Translations under genes and position numbers: made by a program | Shown here: piece by piece, positions 38,601 through 47,790 of the stretch | How the letters are laid out: every line of letters starts with the position of its first letter | How positions within the stretch are numbered: the stretch's first letter is position 1 | Source: Cornus controversa | Taxonomy: Eukaryota; Streptophyta; Magnoliopsida; Cornales; Cornaceae | Assembly (NCBI GenBank): GCA_026545225.1 | Contig: CM048849.1 | Location: forward strand, 46,720,336 to 46,784,335 | Direction: 5' to 3' | Length of the DNA: 64,000 bases | The notes under the pieces: generated by a model | Told to the model about the DNA's origin: nothing | Database searches by the model: none | Seen by the model: the letters and a program-made list of their open reading frames with translations, nothing else

Positions 38601-39123
38601 TAGAAGAAATTTATTAAAACTAGATAAAAACAAAAACAAAAAAAAGGAAAATTAAAACACACACCTCACAAGTGATTCTAAAGGTATCCAAGTAAGAGTT
38701 GTTAAAGTATTTCAAAGCTTCCTCGGCTTCTTGCCCAGTTCGATACCCTATAAATCCGAATTGCCGACTCTTTCCATCCCTAAACAATTAAAAAAAAAAA
38801 GCATTAATTAATATCCAAACAAGTTCTATAATACACATCACATATATACATATACACATACACATATATAATGAAAAATCAGAACAACAGTCGGAGGATA
38901 TAATACTTGGTACGCATGAGCTTGGCGTCAGTGACTTCTCCTTTCTGAGAAAAGAATTCTCTAAGGCGATCTTCAGCAACGTACTTGGGCAAATTCTTCA
39001 CACATATTCGAGACCTTCACACAGAAAAATGTATATTCGTTTTTAGAGAGAGAAATACAAATAGCTTTTGAGTATTCAAGAAAGGAAAAGTTCAATAATT
39101 GATGAAGAAGCAGGTACTCACAT
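19389..39123 (-). CDS. MRD1: MRD1/RBM19-type five-RRM protein for ribosome biogenesis, 15 exons, 852 aa
   Basis: In yeast and animals this nucleolar protein binds pre-rRNA in the small-subunit processome and is needed for early 18S rRNA cleavages. Exons, 5' to 3': 39122-39123 (coding part), 38907-39014, 38665-38779, 37288-38024, 37029-37160, 36428-36517, 36159-36282, 34797-35120, 31592-31656, 28175-28349, 25141-25245, 24896-24997, 24642-24815, 19648-19779, 19389-19562. All junctions keep frame and use GT-AG. RRM1 is about residues 2-75 ([15 protein letters not shown]), followed by a long acidic linker rich in D/E/S with [14 protein letters not shown]2 about 306-385 ([10 protein letters not shown]), RRM3 about 504-575 (ILVKNLPYG), RRM4 about 625-705 ([15 protein letters not shown]), RRM5 about 726-800 ([19 protein letters not shown]). 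The order matches Arabidopsis AT4G19610. The start codon is split: AT ends exon 1 and G opens exon 2, giving the expected [10 protein letters not shown]. Confidence 0.92.
21211..21833. mobile_element. MITE (PIF/Harbinger-like) nested inside the MULE
   Basis: Termini are GGACCCGTTTGGGATTGC and, inverted, GTGCCCGTTTGGCATTGC, flanked by TAA on both sides (21208-21210 and 21834-21836), the usual three-base target of PIF/Harbinger elements. The flanks share ACTAAG, so a slightly longer duplication is possible. It is itself interrupted by a hAT MITE fragment at about 21450-21625. Confidence 0.65.
21450..21625. mobile_element. Fragment related to the VSR-intron hAT MITE, third level of nesting
   Basis: TTGAGATTTTTCAACCCA, then GCTCGAGTTGG and AAGTTGCGCC, follow the right half of the element at 10284-10906 in order and spacing, including the AT-rich run before it. 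Only the right half is present. Confidence 0.55.
23415..23799. mobile_element. Probable solo LTR in MRD1 intron 13
   Basis: A 385-bp unit starts TGTTGTGAAAAACAG and ends CGGGCCACAACA, so the ends are 5'-TG...CA-3' with a 7-bp inverted terminal TGTTGTG/CACAACA. It holds the stretch TTTACGTGGTTCGGC often seen in plant copia-type LTRs. No partner LTR, binding site or clear target duplication was found, so a solo or partial LTR is the best reading. Confidence 0.5.
26553..27105. repeat. Inverted repeat with about 140-bp arms in MRD1 intron 10
   Basis: The left arm 26553-26692 and right arm 26963-27105 are inverted copies, with long identical runs such as AATAACATTGTCCTTTTTTA and GTATATTGGTGTTTTGAACA. 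The 270-base spacer repeats part of the arm (AAACTTGAATCTTCT). It resembles a foldback element or a transposon-derived hairpin. It would be transcribed within MRD1 pre-mRNA. Confidence 0.75.
29985..30690 (-). mobile_element. RTE-type LINE fragment in MRD1 intron 9, interrupted by an L1 fragment
   Basis: On the minus strand 30508-30690 encodes [20 protein letters not shown], the RTE block that normally lies upstream of the [10 protein letters not shown] block; 29985-30215 corresponds to the 3' end (CIEGK, then the GGGGTTGACCACGTTTC segment inverted). The connecting RTE part is missing and plus-strand L1 sequence sits in its place. Confidence 0.65.
30216..30507 (+). mobile_element. L1-type LINE reverse transcriptase fragment
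   Basis: The catalytic FADD motif is visible in [11 protein letters not shown] (30216 onward). After one frameshift the frame from 30281 reads [18 protein letters not shown], then [16 protein letters not shown], standard L1 reverse-transcriptase C-terminal text. It is broken and short, so inactive. Confidence 0.75.
30646..31017. repeat. Tandem duplication, two copies of about 186 bp
   Basis: Copies start at 30646 and 30832, each with ATTTCAGCT.CATGAATGC, a T-rich run, TCCTAAAGGGGGTCTACAAA and CTAATAATATTTCAGCAT. The first copy's start overlaps the RTE fragment edge. Confidence 0.8.
32652..32681. repeat. (TA)n at the 3' end of an L1 fragment
   Basis: A perfect TA microsatellite adjoins the 3' tail of the minus-strand LINE that starts at about 32684. 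Confidence 0.85.
32684..33420 (-). mobile_element. L1-type LINE 3' fragment with reverse-transcriptase zinc-binding domain
   Basis: On the minus strand broken frames read [14 protein letters not shown], then [20 protein letters not shown], then [17 protein letters not shown] and [14 protein letters not shown], the zinc-binding region found at the C-terminus of plant L1 polyproteins. A frameshift near 33330 and a stop near 33135 break it. The end reads ATGAAATTTTACTTATCAA before the TA tract. It is in MRD1 intron 8. Confidence 0.85.
34472..34727 (+). mobile_element. Degenerate TRIM-like miniature retrotransposon
   Basis: Two short related repeats (34472-34530, TGTTGAGAACTCAATATATA...TTTAACA; 34677-34727, TGGTTGAGAGCTTAATATAT...TATAACA) bracket a core that begins TGATATCAGAGC, one base off the initiator-tRNA primer site TGGTATCAGAGC. 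No target duplication is left. It lies in MRD1 intron 8. Confidence 0.45.
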
Positions 39124-39184
39124 CGTTCCTCGTTGTCGTCACAATTCGAAACGCTCTTCAAGCGCTACAAACTGACTGTGTGTC

Positions 39185-39343
39185 CGAGAGAGAGAGAGAG
39201 ACGTTGCGCCGCTGAGAACAGGGGACTTGGAGAGAGGGATTGAAGGATAGCTGGACTTGGGTCGATTGAGCCGACCTTTGATTTGGTTGGGCTCGAGCTT
39301 AATACTTGGGTAGAACTCAGAAGCATCAAGCAATCCAGGCCCA
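39185..39343 (-). promoter_or_regulatory. MRD1 5' leader/promoter with GA tract and two site II-like elements
   Basis: Upstream of the MRD1 start lie a (GA)n tract (39185-39202), and two TGGGCY site II-type motifs: TGGGCT at 39288-39293 on the plus strand and TGGGCC at 39338-39343 on the minus strand. Site II motifs are common in promoters of plant ribosome-biogenesis genes. Functional use is inferred; the transcription start is unknown. A MULE begins at 39400, limiting the original promoter to about 280 bp. Confidence 0.4.
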
Positions 39344-39604
39344 AATCCAATCCAATATCTATTATAAGTAATTAGTATTCTATTAACATATAGAAAAAAG
39401 GGCAAATTACATTTTGACCCCTGAGGTATGTCCATACTTCAACCTGACCCCCCACGTTTGCGAATCTTCATTTTCACCCCTGTTAGTAGTTTTTAGTTGA
39501 CTTTGGTCCACAACATGCTAAAATGACTAAACAACCCTACTTACATTCACTAAATTACATACACTATATTTTTCTGTATCTGTATCGTTTCTCTCTCCAC
39601 CATC

Positions 39605-40090
39605 TCCACCTCCACAACCACCACCGCCATCCATACGCATAACCACAGCCACCACCATGCTCAAATACCATAATTTGAAACCACCGTCCCCACCTCCACA
39701 ACCACCACCGTCATCCATACCCACAACCACAATCACAGCCACCACCATGCCCAAATACCACAATCTGAAACCACCGTCCCCACCTCCACAACCACCACCG
39801 CCATCCATACCCACAACCACAGCCACCACCATGCCCAAATACCACAATCTAAAACCACCGTCCCCACCTCCATAACCACCACCGCCATCCATACCCACAA
39901 CCACAGCCACCACCATGCCCAAATACCACAATCTGAAACCACCGTCCCCACCACCGCCATCCATACCCACAACCACAGCCACCACCATGCCCAAATACCA
40001 CAATCTGAAACCACCGTCCCCACCTTCACAACCACCACCGCCATCCATACCCACAACCACAGCCACCACCATGCCCACACCACAACCACC
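39605..40090. repeat. Minisatellite, units of 72-90 bp (mostly 84)
   Basis: Unit starts marked by ATG(C)CCAAATACCA occur at 39657, 39747, 39831, 39915 and 39987, with a diverged one at 40071. In one plus frame each unit would read MPKYHNLKPPSPPP..., extensin-like; in minus frames, glycine-rich text. These are translations of the repeat and not evidence for a protein. Confidence 0.9.
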
Positions 40091-40400
40091 ACCAATCAAA
40101 CCCAAGAAACATTCATCAAAACTCCATTGTCACTAACCGATTGCGTCACGCTCGAGTCCACCACAGTCGATTATCTCCCCACGTCGTTCGAACTTAGCGC
40201 AAACCCTATCGTCGCTTAGTATTCATGGTGGCCCTATGAAACTTCTTGTACCCCCAATTGCAATGCAGAAACCTATGGATCCAATAACAACAAGGAGAAG
40301 AAGAAAACCAGAGAACTTGTACCCCCAATTGCAATGCAAAAGCCTATAGATCCAATATTAACGAGGAAAAGAAAAAAACCAGAAAACGCTAGATTAAACG

Positions 40401-40469
40401 CGAGATCGGCCGCAAAGTCGTCGAAATCCAGAACGAGGGTTTGGGCGAACACTGCCTCCGAGACCTCGT
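40401..40469 (+). pseudogene. ISY1: Captured fragment of the splicing-factor gene ISY1
   Basis: The frame from 40401 reads REIGRKVVEIQNEGLGEH followed by CLRDL, against the conserved eukaryotic ISY1 segment REIGRKVAEIQNEGLGEH-RLRDL. ISY1 is a spliceosome NTC-complex protein. The frame has a stop (TAA, 40395-40397) just before it and runs into the minisatellite after it, so only about 23 codons are kept. A nearby stretch at 40360-40382 could encode EEKKK of the same protein in another frame. It is a passenger in the MULE, not a gene. Confidence 0.75.
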
Positions 40470-41023
40470 GGTTGTGGTGTGGGCATGGTGGTGGCTGTGG
40501 TTGTAGGTATAGATGGCGGTGGTGGTTGTGGAGGTGGGGATGGTGGTTTCATTTTGGGGGTGGGGGTGGGGGTGAGGATGGTGGTTGTGATGCAACAGAT
40601 TGCGGTGGTGGCTGTGGTTGTGGAGGTGGGGATGGCGATGGTGGTTGTGGAGGTGAGGATGGTGGTGGTGGTGGTGGTTATAGAAGTGGGGATGGTGGTG
40701 GTTATCAGATTGCATACTTGAAATCGATGAAAGGTAGTTTGGGCATTTTTTGTTACTGTTTGCCAATTTGACAGCTGACAATGACTTTAGGGACTAAAGT
40801 GATGTATAATTTTAAACCTCGGGGGTGTAAAAGTTGATACGCAAACGTGGAGGGTCAGGTTGAAGTATGGACATACCTTAGGGGGTGGTCAAAATGTAAT
40901 TTGTCCTAGAAAAAATTACACCCAACTCCTACATGAGTATTTCGTAGCACTGAATTAGTGTCCTTGGGCTTTAGCGATGTTTATAGATCTCTGTGTATGA
41001 TTTATGATTTCTATTTTCACTAA

Positions 41024-41170
41024 GGTGCTTTTTGATAAAATTAAAAATTAAATACTAAAAATTTTAAGAACTAAATTTTAAGTTTTAAATTTTTTAAGTG
41101 ATAATTAAAATATAAATATTTTTTTTATATCTTTTTAAAGTAATATTCAAATTGCATTATCAAACGCACT
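41024..41170. mobile_element. Small PIF/Harbinger-like MITE
   Basis: Ends GGTGCTTTTTGATAA and, inverted, AGTGCGTTTGATAAT are flanked by TAA on both sides (41021-41023 and 41171-41173). The interior is AT-rich. The element is 147 bp. Confidence 0.5.
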
Positions 41171-41580
41171 TAATTGAATAAGTGATTAGTCCATTTTGAG
41201 TTAAACACTAAATTGAATTATAAGAGAAAACAACTCTCTATGTATCATTTAGAACAACCACCAAAAAGTGCATCAAAGGCCAACAAGGAAGACCATCAAT
41301 CTACCCGCACTACTGCCAATACAAGTAAAAATATGGTAACAAAACCTTGTTAATGGTGGCCATCACCGGCGTTATGGCTGAGGAACATTTGTAGGGTTTT
41401 GCGACGTCGGAGGAGAATTACAAGACTTGTTGTTGGACTCCGTGTTGGACTCTTGGCGATGCACTGTATGGTTAAAAGATTGAATTTATAAAGAGTAGCC
41501 ATTTTGGATATAATTTGAAACAATTCTCTATTTCAGTCAATCGATTAGCAGTCTCTTTCTCTTGCCAAATCTTTGAGACA

Positions 41581-41814
41581 ATTAATATCATAAATGATTT
41601 ATTCCTAGAGCGAGTGTGAGATTTTAGCTTCTGGTGTGTGGGTTTGTGTGTTGGCCATAGATTCTTTAATTCTTCTTTACACTTTCAAGTGAAAGTGATT
41701 AATATCATAAATGATTTATTCCTAGAGAGAGAGATAGTGAGATTTTAGCCTCTGGTGTGTGGGTTTGTGTGTTGGCCATAGATTCTTTAATTCTTCTTTA
41801 CACTTTCAAGTGAG
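41581..41814. repeat. Tandem duplication, period 117 bp
   Basis: The second copy starts at 41698; both carry ATTAATATCATAAATGATTT and TGTGTGTTGGCCATAGATTC with only a few differences. No coding content recognised. Confidence 0.85.
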
Positions 41815-43560
41815 TGAGAGAGAAAGCTGAGTTGCATTTGGAGAGGAAATGGCAGATGAGAGTGGTGGTTATTTAAGGGCAGAATGGTACTTTCAAGAAG
41901 GAAGAATAGTTTTGACAGTTTAACTTGTCAAATTAGTTGACTTTGTATTTTCCTCACGGTCAATTAACAGGAGGGGGTGATGGTAGGATAAGGTCAACAA
42001 ACTTCAAGAGAAATTGACCACAATTCTGACACAAATTTAATTTATGAGCAATCAAGGGAAACCTTATGGGAGTTTCATAGCATTTCACCCATTAAAATGA
42101 GTAAAGAATTACAAAACTAGTATTTTTATTAAAATAATAACTTGATACTAAAGTAGACCTCAAGAAATATTAGATTAAGGTTGAGTTAAGATCATAATAT
42201 TGGAGGGCATCTGGTATAGTAAGGCTATACCAGATTGTAGTGAGCCAACCTTGTTTGTGTGAGGCTTGCCACATGGCAAACCCCACACAATGCTTCCCAT
42301 CAAACTTGCGGCATATAACAAGTTTGTAGGCTTGCTTTCCATTTTTTTTCTCTCTCTCTTCTCTTTCAAATACTTATTAAAAGTGGCCGACCCATCCAGC
42401 TAGCCGAACTGGCTAGAATAATGAAAAATCATGTCAGTGCAAAAAGCTGATGTGACTCTACAATTCAAATGTGTCATTCAAATAGAGAGTCGTTGTACCG
42501 AATGGCCTCATGTGAGCTAGAACTTGAGATGGAGGTCTAGGTTGAACTTCGGAACTAGCCTAACCTATCCAAGTTGCATCCTTGAACACACAAAAGTTAG
42601 GTGTGTCCTTTTACAAATTATGTGTACGCTTTCAAGTAACTCGAACACAAGTCCAGCCCCAATCTAACCTTTAGATGGATTTGAGTAGTTTTTTTCTTTA
42701 TTTCTTTTTTATTTGTAGCTTGTAGAAATAAATAATAATTTTATTATTATTCGTAATATATTCTCAAAAAATATTTTACCCAAAAAAAACTCGTATTTTA
42801 ATGCCATCTCAGGAAGTTGAAAGTGGTAGTTATTAAGTTAAATTTTTATTAAACGAGTTCTTTTATATATGTATATATATACACACACTAATAAAAAACA
42901 GATGCGATGCACGTGAACAGAAGTTTTTATATATTTGTGATTATAAAAAATATAAATAACCAAAAACAAATATACAAGAATAATTTTATTTTTTTTACAT
43001 AATTCTTTTTTAGTATCATTTTACACTATCATAATGAGTCATATACTATCTATGTATTAGTAGTCTTTTGTGCTTTTATATATCAAATATTGGATCAAGA
43101 AGTTACTTTGCTTGGATCAAATAATCACTTTGTTATAAAATTCGTTCAGTCTCCTCTTCTTTCAAAAAGAAAAATTTTATTTTAATATTATTGATAAATT
43201 TAAATGAATTAATTTTTATCTACAATTTTTTTAAAAATCTATGCAAACGAATGGTAGGAGACGACATATATACAACGTGCACATAAATAATGTGCACATA
43301 CTTTCTCAGTTAAGTATTAAAATAAGTATTTTAATGACACAATGATAAGTGAAAAAGAATTATGATGCTTAATTTTTCAAATACTATACAAGAAAATTGG
43401 CTAATAGTGTAACATTATTTGAAATTAAATTATTAGTATCTAATGCTAGATCTCTTTCCTTTTTCTTTCTTTTCTAGCTAATAGTGTTACATTATTTGAA
43501 ATAAATTAAATTATTAGTGCTAACGGTAGATCTCTTCCCCTTGTTTTTCTTTGTCTTAGT
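41815..43560. other. Intergenic DNA, no gene recognised
   Basis: AT-rich sequence. The stretch ending at 42092 (inverted GGGTGAAATGCTATGAAACT, then GTCAGAATTGTGGTCAAT) resembles one TIR of the MULE at 21121-22209, but its partner was not found. A diverged 80-bp direct duplication lies at about 43398-43555. Confidence 0.5.
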
Positions 43561-43565
43561 ATAAC

Positions 43566-44135
43566 TGTAGTAACCCTTGTGGACGAGTGTGAGTGGGCAG
43601 GTGCGAAGACAGACACTGGACTGAGCTACCACAATAATAGGGTACATGGTGCTCAATCCTACATCGCCTGGGTATGGAAAAGGGGATATGCTTATATGTA
43701 GTATGTTCTCTTCAAATGGTATGAGGCCTTTTGGGGTAAAACCCAAGAGCAAAATCGTGCGGACTCAGACCCAAAGTGAACAATATCATACCATGTGTTG
43801 GAGCGGGGTATTACAGTTGGTATCAGAGCCTGAACCCAGTCGGAAGTGTGCCGACGAGGACGTCAAGTCTCGTAGGGGGGTGGATTGTAGTAACCCTTGT
43901 GGACGGGTGTGAGTGGGCGGGTGCGAAGACAGACACTGGGCTGAGCTACCACACTGATAGAGTACAAGGTGCTCAATCTCACATCGCTTGGGTTTGGAAA
44001 AGGGGATGTGCTTATATGTAATATATTCTCTTCAAATGGTATGAGACCTTTTGGGGTAAAACCCAAGAGCAAAATCGTGCGGGCTCAGGCCCAAAGCGGA
44101 CAATATCATATCATGTGTTGGAGCGGGGTATTACA
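43566..44135 (+). mobile_element. Complete TRIM (terminal-repeat retrotransposon in miniature), 570 bp
   Basis: Two LTRs of exactly 250 bp (43566-43815 and 43886-44135) both run TGTAGTAACCC...GGTATTACA. Directly after the first is TGGTATCAGAGCC (43818-43830), complementary to the 3' end of initiator tRNA-Met, the usual TRIM primer binding site. Before the second is a purine-rich tract GTAGGGGGGTGGA. A perfect 5-bp target duplication ATAAC flanks the whole (43561-43565, 44136-44140). The 70-bp interior has no coding capacity, so any movement needed proteins supplied in trans. Confidence 0.93.
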
Positions 44136-44151
44136 ATAACTGTTTTGAACC

Positions 44152-45718
44152 CACTGGCGGAGCCAGTGTGCCCCCCTCCCCTCCCCAAAAAAAAATATAT
44201 ATATTTTTTTAACTACTATATGCATATTTTTTGTAAATTTCAAAATTGCCCCTCCTCAATTTTATTTTTTTTACTTCAATAGCTTAGTGATGGTAAAGAT
44301 CCAAGAAAAGCTATTGGTCATTTGGTCTTGTAATGTGTTAAAAGATAAAGGTAGTACCCAATTATGAAAATACAAGTGATAAGCAACGGATTTTCTTTTG
44401 CAGATAATACAACATGTATATATGAATTTTTGAATTTTCTTTATATTTTAATAATTCGTAACATTTCCATCTTAGGTCAAAACATAATGAAAGTAGTACT
44501 CAAATAGAAGCTATTGAAATTCTCTATTCAATGAATTTTGTTTCATCAAAAGATTTTATTTATAGTGAGAGTTATGAGACTTCGAGTGAGATGAATGAAG
44601 AAATATATATATATATATACACACGTTCACTTGTTTGTTATACGTTGAGGAAGATTGAAAAAGGGGGTGTATTGTGTGTAATGCAAACATACATATTTTT
44701 GTGTATATATTTTCTTAAATTTGTTTTATATACCCTTTTTAAACTTAGAAATTGATAACTAATTGACAAAACTTAAGTCTAAATCGAGTATTTCGAAGTC
44801 GTCTTTTCAATGAAAATAGTTTCCAGAACAAATTCTAAGTGCACAAAGTCTAGATATTTAAATCTTGAAAAAAATGAATTTCTTTTATTTGAAGGAGAAA
44901 AAAGAATTTGACCAAGTTTCAAGGGCATTGACAATTGAGTTTTGACTTTTAATTTAATTCTTTTTATCACACCGGATTTGGAAATACAAGGAATGACAAC
45001 GTAGTACAGAACGTAGTTATACCTTCTAATTTCTGAAGAAAAAAAGCCCAAAGTTAATAATAGCTCATTCTTTCTATTCGTGACTTCATTCAAGCGGCCT
45101 CTTCATGACTGCGCTTCAGCTTCCTCTCTGAGTTTGCGAAGAAGAGATAGAGAGAGCAAATCAACCTTCTGTAATTCTGGTTCTTTATCACCAACTCATT
45201 GCAAGCTTGCTTATTCGTTTCTTTTGTAGTAAGATACATTTATTTTTCATAGATTATAAAAATCCTAGATGGCTAGATGTAAATCTTTCTTTACATTTAA
45301 ATTTTTTTGAAGCTTTGATACTCTAGCTCTCTAAGGATTCCATTTTTTAATTTTCTTTCAATAACATCAAATTATGTTGCCCCTGTTCCTTTATTTTGGT
45401 TTTTCGTTTTCTCATTTATAATCATTATCTTTAAGAAAGAAACAAGATTGACTAAATTCACTTTTTAAGGTAAATTGAGAGTCTAGACAAACAGTTTTTT
45501 TGCATCTTTTAGTTCATTAAGATTGTTTTATATTGTGCAAATTTTTTTAACCTGGCAAATGGTTTGGACATAATAAATTAAAAATACTATACCACTCATT
45601 GAAAAAGTAGTAATTTTGTTGTGTTTTTTCATTTTTTTGTTTGTCTTTTAACGTAAAAAATTTATATTTGTCATTATTTTTTTCTCCACCAAAATATTCT
45701 ATGTTGGCTCCGCCCCTG
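44152..45718. mobile_element. 1.57-kb non-autonomous hAT element
   Basis: Ends CACTGGCGGAGCCA and, inverted, CAGGGGCGGAGCCA are flanked by a perfect 8-bp target duplication TTTGAACC (44144-44151 and 45719-45726). Short ORFs inside (one of 104 codons on the minus strand at 44779-45093) do not resemble hAT transposase. A promoter-like GA-rich stretch lies near 45140-45155. The left end is 16 bp from the TRIM. Confidence 0.85.
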
Positions 45719-45726
45719 TTTGAACC

Positions 45727-46736
45727 CCACAAATGGCTTACCTTGCTGGACAAAAAAAAAAAAAACACATACTCATTAAGTAAAAACTAATTAAACAAAA
45801 ATTATGATTTCTCATAAAGTACAATTTGATTATTCATATATTTATTTGCATACAAGTAATTTAAATGCACGTAATAATATTATATTAAACTTCAAATTCA
45901 TATAGATATGTTAGATAATAAAAGTTTGGAAAAAAAATCATTCAATGTTATTATTCATATATTTACCTACATACAAGTAATTTAAAAGAACATAATAATA
46001 TGATATTAAAATATGGTAGAAAAGTTTCTTAATTATTTCTCAAACTTCAAATTCACAACAACAATAAAAAAACAAGGGGACATGTGCGTTATGATGCACG
46101 TGGTCAAAAGTTAATTTATAATCTTAATTAAAATCTCTTGTACAAAAAAAAAAAAAAAAACTTCCTTTTAGAAATAATTAAAAGCAATTTGTTTGAGTAA
46201 TTGAAATTTCAAATATTTATGAAGCCAATTGTGTAGTCATTTTGCATATTCATTAGTAAAAAACAAGGTCCTAAGAAGAAAGATTAATGCCTAAGGGGTT
46301 ACAATTTCTCATCTAAATAATTTATGATATAGATACTAATTTTAGATAAATATTTAAATTCATATTTATACATAAATGTAAATCATATATTAAAAGATAC
46401 AAGGTAAAACCTATAAAGTATTAAGTTCACATATGAAAAACTTATTTCATAAAAAATTACTCCAAATAAATGTTTGAAAAAAACTATTAATATAATATTA
46501 TGAAAAATAGTTTTAACTACTTATTTGCTTTGTGGCTGAAGCTTTAATAGAGTTGTTTTTTGGGGCTTTTTTTTTCTTCTTCTTTTTGTTTGTTTTTTAG
46601 GCAAAGTAGTTTAGAAGAATTTTTAACACAATATAAACTTAAACTTTGATATGAATGCATCTCATTGTAACTTTTTTTTTCTTTGGGGGGGGGGAGCGCA
46701 AAAGAGGTAATTCTAGTGTTTTAGAACCACAAACGT
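45727..46736. other. Intergenic DNA, no gene recognised
   Basis: AT-rich sequence with short direct repeats such as TATTCATATATTTA.TTGCATACAAGTAATTTAAA and its near copy about 140 bp later. No element ends recognised. Confidence 0.5.
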
Positions 46737-47790
46737 CTGTCAATTGAATAAAAAACATTACATTAAACATTCTTGGATCAAAAGACTAAGGAGTATTCTA
46801 AATCAAACATAAATTGAATCACACTCTTTCTAAAAACCTCAAAATTTAAAATTATATAAGGTTTTACTTTATGAAGTTTATCTCTTTTTTGTATAAATGA
46901 GGAAGTATTAGTAGTTGGTTGTGTTTGCAGACAATATCAGTCAATTCAATAAAAAACATTACATTAAACATTTCAGATTATCTACGTTGGATCAAAAAAC
47001 TAAATAGTATTCTAAATCAAACATAAATTGAATTAAACTCTTTCGCCATGAACAGATTAAAAAAACTCAAAATTTAAAATTATATAAGGTTATATTTTTA
47101 TGAAATTTCTCTTCTTTTTTTTTTTGTCTAAATGAGGAAGTATTAGTAGTTAGTTGTATTTGCATACAATAAAATTCATATAAATTTATCACCAGATAGA
47201 TAACTTTATATCATATAAATTCATATTCAAACATTGTGCAAGGATATACACCAAAATCAACAAAAAATTAGAAATATGTAGAGCACGATAGAGAGAGAGA
47301 AAACCTGATTTGAGACATTTTGGAAACTGTAGAATCAATCAAGAAGCTTCAAAAGATAATTGACTATAGTTAATTTAGGAGTTTGAGAGATAAATTTATC
47401 ATATAAATTTATATTTAGATAGTGTATACATGAACTTTGCAGACAATAAAATTCATATAAATTCTATCACCATATAATTTCATATTCAGACATTGTGTAA
47501 GGATATCACTAACACAAACTGTAACGAAAAAAATATACCAAAAACAACGAAGAATCAGAAAAATCATACATCGTATGTAATGAGAGAAAACCAGATTTGA
47601 GAGATCTCGGAAATCATAGAATCGATCAAAAAATTTCAAAAGAGAATTGATTATAGTTAATTTAGGAGTTTAAGAGATAAATTGATCATATAAATTCATA
47701 TTCAGATAGTGTGTACATGAACTCGAATAACAATAAAATTCATATAAAACATTGTGTATGTAGAGGGAGAGAGAAAAAACTTGATTTGAG
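46737..47790. repeat. Degenerate tandem repeats, periods about 200 and 280 bp
   Basis: A unit containing AAAAAACATTACATTAAACAT starts near 46740 and again near 46941. Downstream, a second unit containing ACAATAAAATTCATATAAAT recurs near 47167, 47443 and 47730, each followed by TCATATTCA.ACATTGTG-like text. The copies are diverged. No coding content. Confidence 0.65.

Larger units (their letters stand above)
39400..40916. mobile_element. Pack-MULE: Mutator-like element with captured ISY1 fragment and minisatellite
   Basis: The termini GGGCAAATTACATTTTGACC and, inverted, GGACAAATTACATTTTGACC open TIRs that stay similar through GGTATGTCCATACTTCAACC and CACGTTTGCG. A perfect 9-bp target duplication TAGAAAAAA flanks it (39391-39399 and 40917-40925), diagnostic for Mutator-type insertion. 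Inside are a C-rich minisatellite (39605-40090), a mid-section with a duplicated CTTGTACCCCCAATTGCAAT block, a short ISY1-like coding piece (40401-40469) and a G-rich inverted copy of the minisatellite (40470-40720). No transposase is present, so it is non-autonomous. It sits about 280 bp upstream of the MRD1 start codon. Confidence 0.88.

Noticed and set aside
39527-40136. Long overlapping ORFs encoding glycine/valine-rich (minus) or proline-rich extensin-like (plus) peptides
   Set aside because: They are translations of the 84-bp minisatellite inside a MULE; open frames follow from the unit length being a multiple of three and from its composition.
40334-40781. ORFs of 130-145 codons, glycine-rich or histidine-rich
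   Set aside because: They read across the ISY1 fragment in the wrong frame and then through G-rich repeat DNA.
43646-44072. ORFs of 69-88 codons around the TRIM
   Set aside because: They cover the LTRs and the 70-bp core and appear twice because the LTRs are duplicated; no gag or pol similarity.
42880-46110. Repeated motif GCGATGCACGTG (42905) and TTATGATGCACGTGG (46092) as ends of one 3.2-kb element
   Set aside because: The motifs are short, in the same orientation and common in plant repeats; no matching flanks were found.
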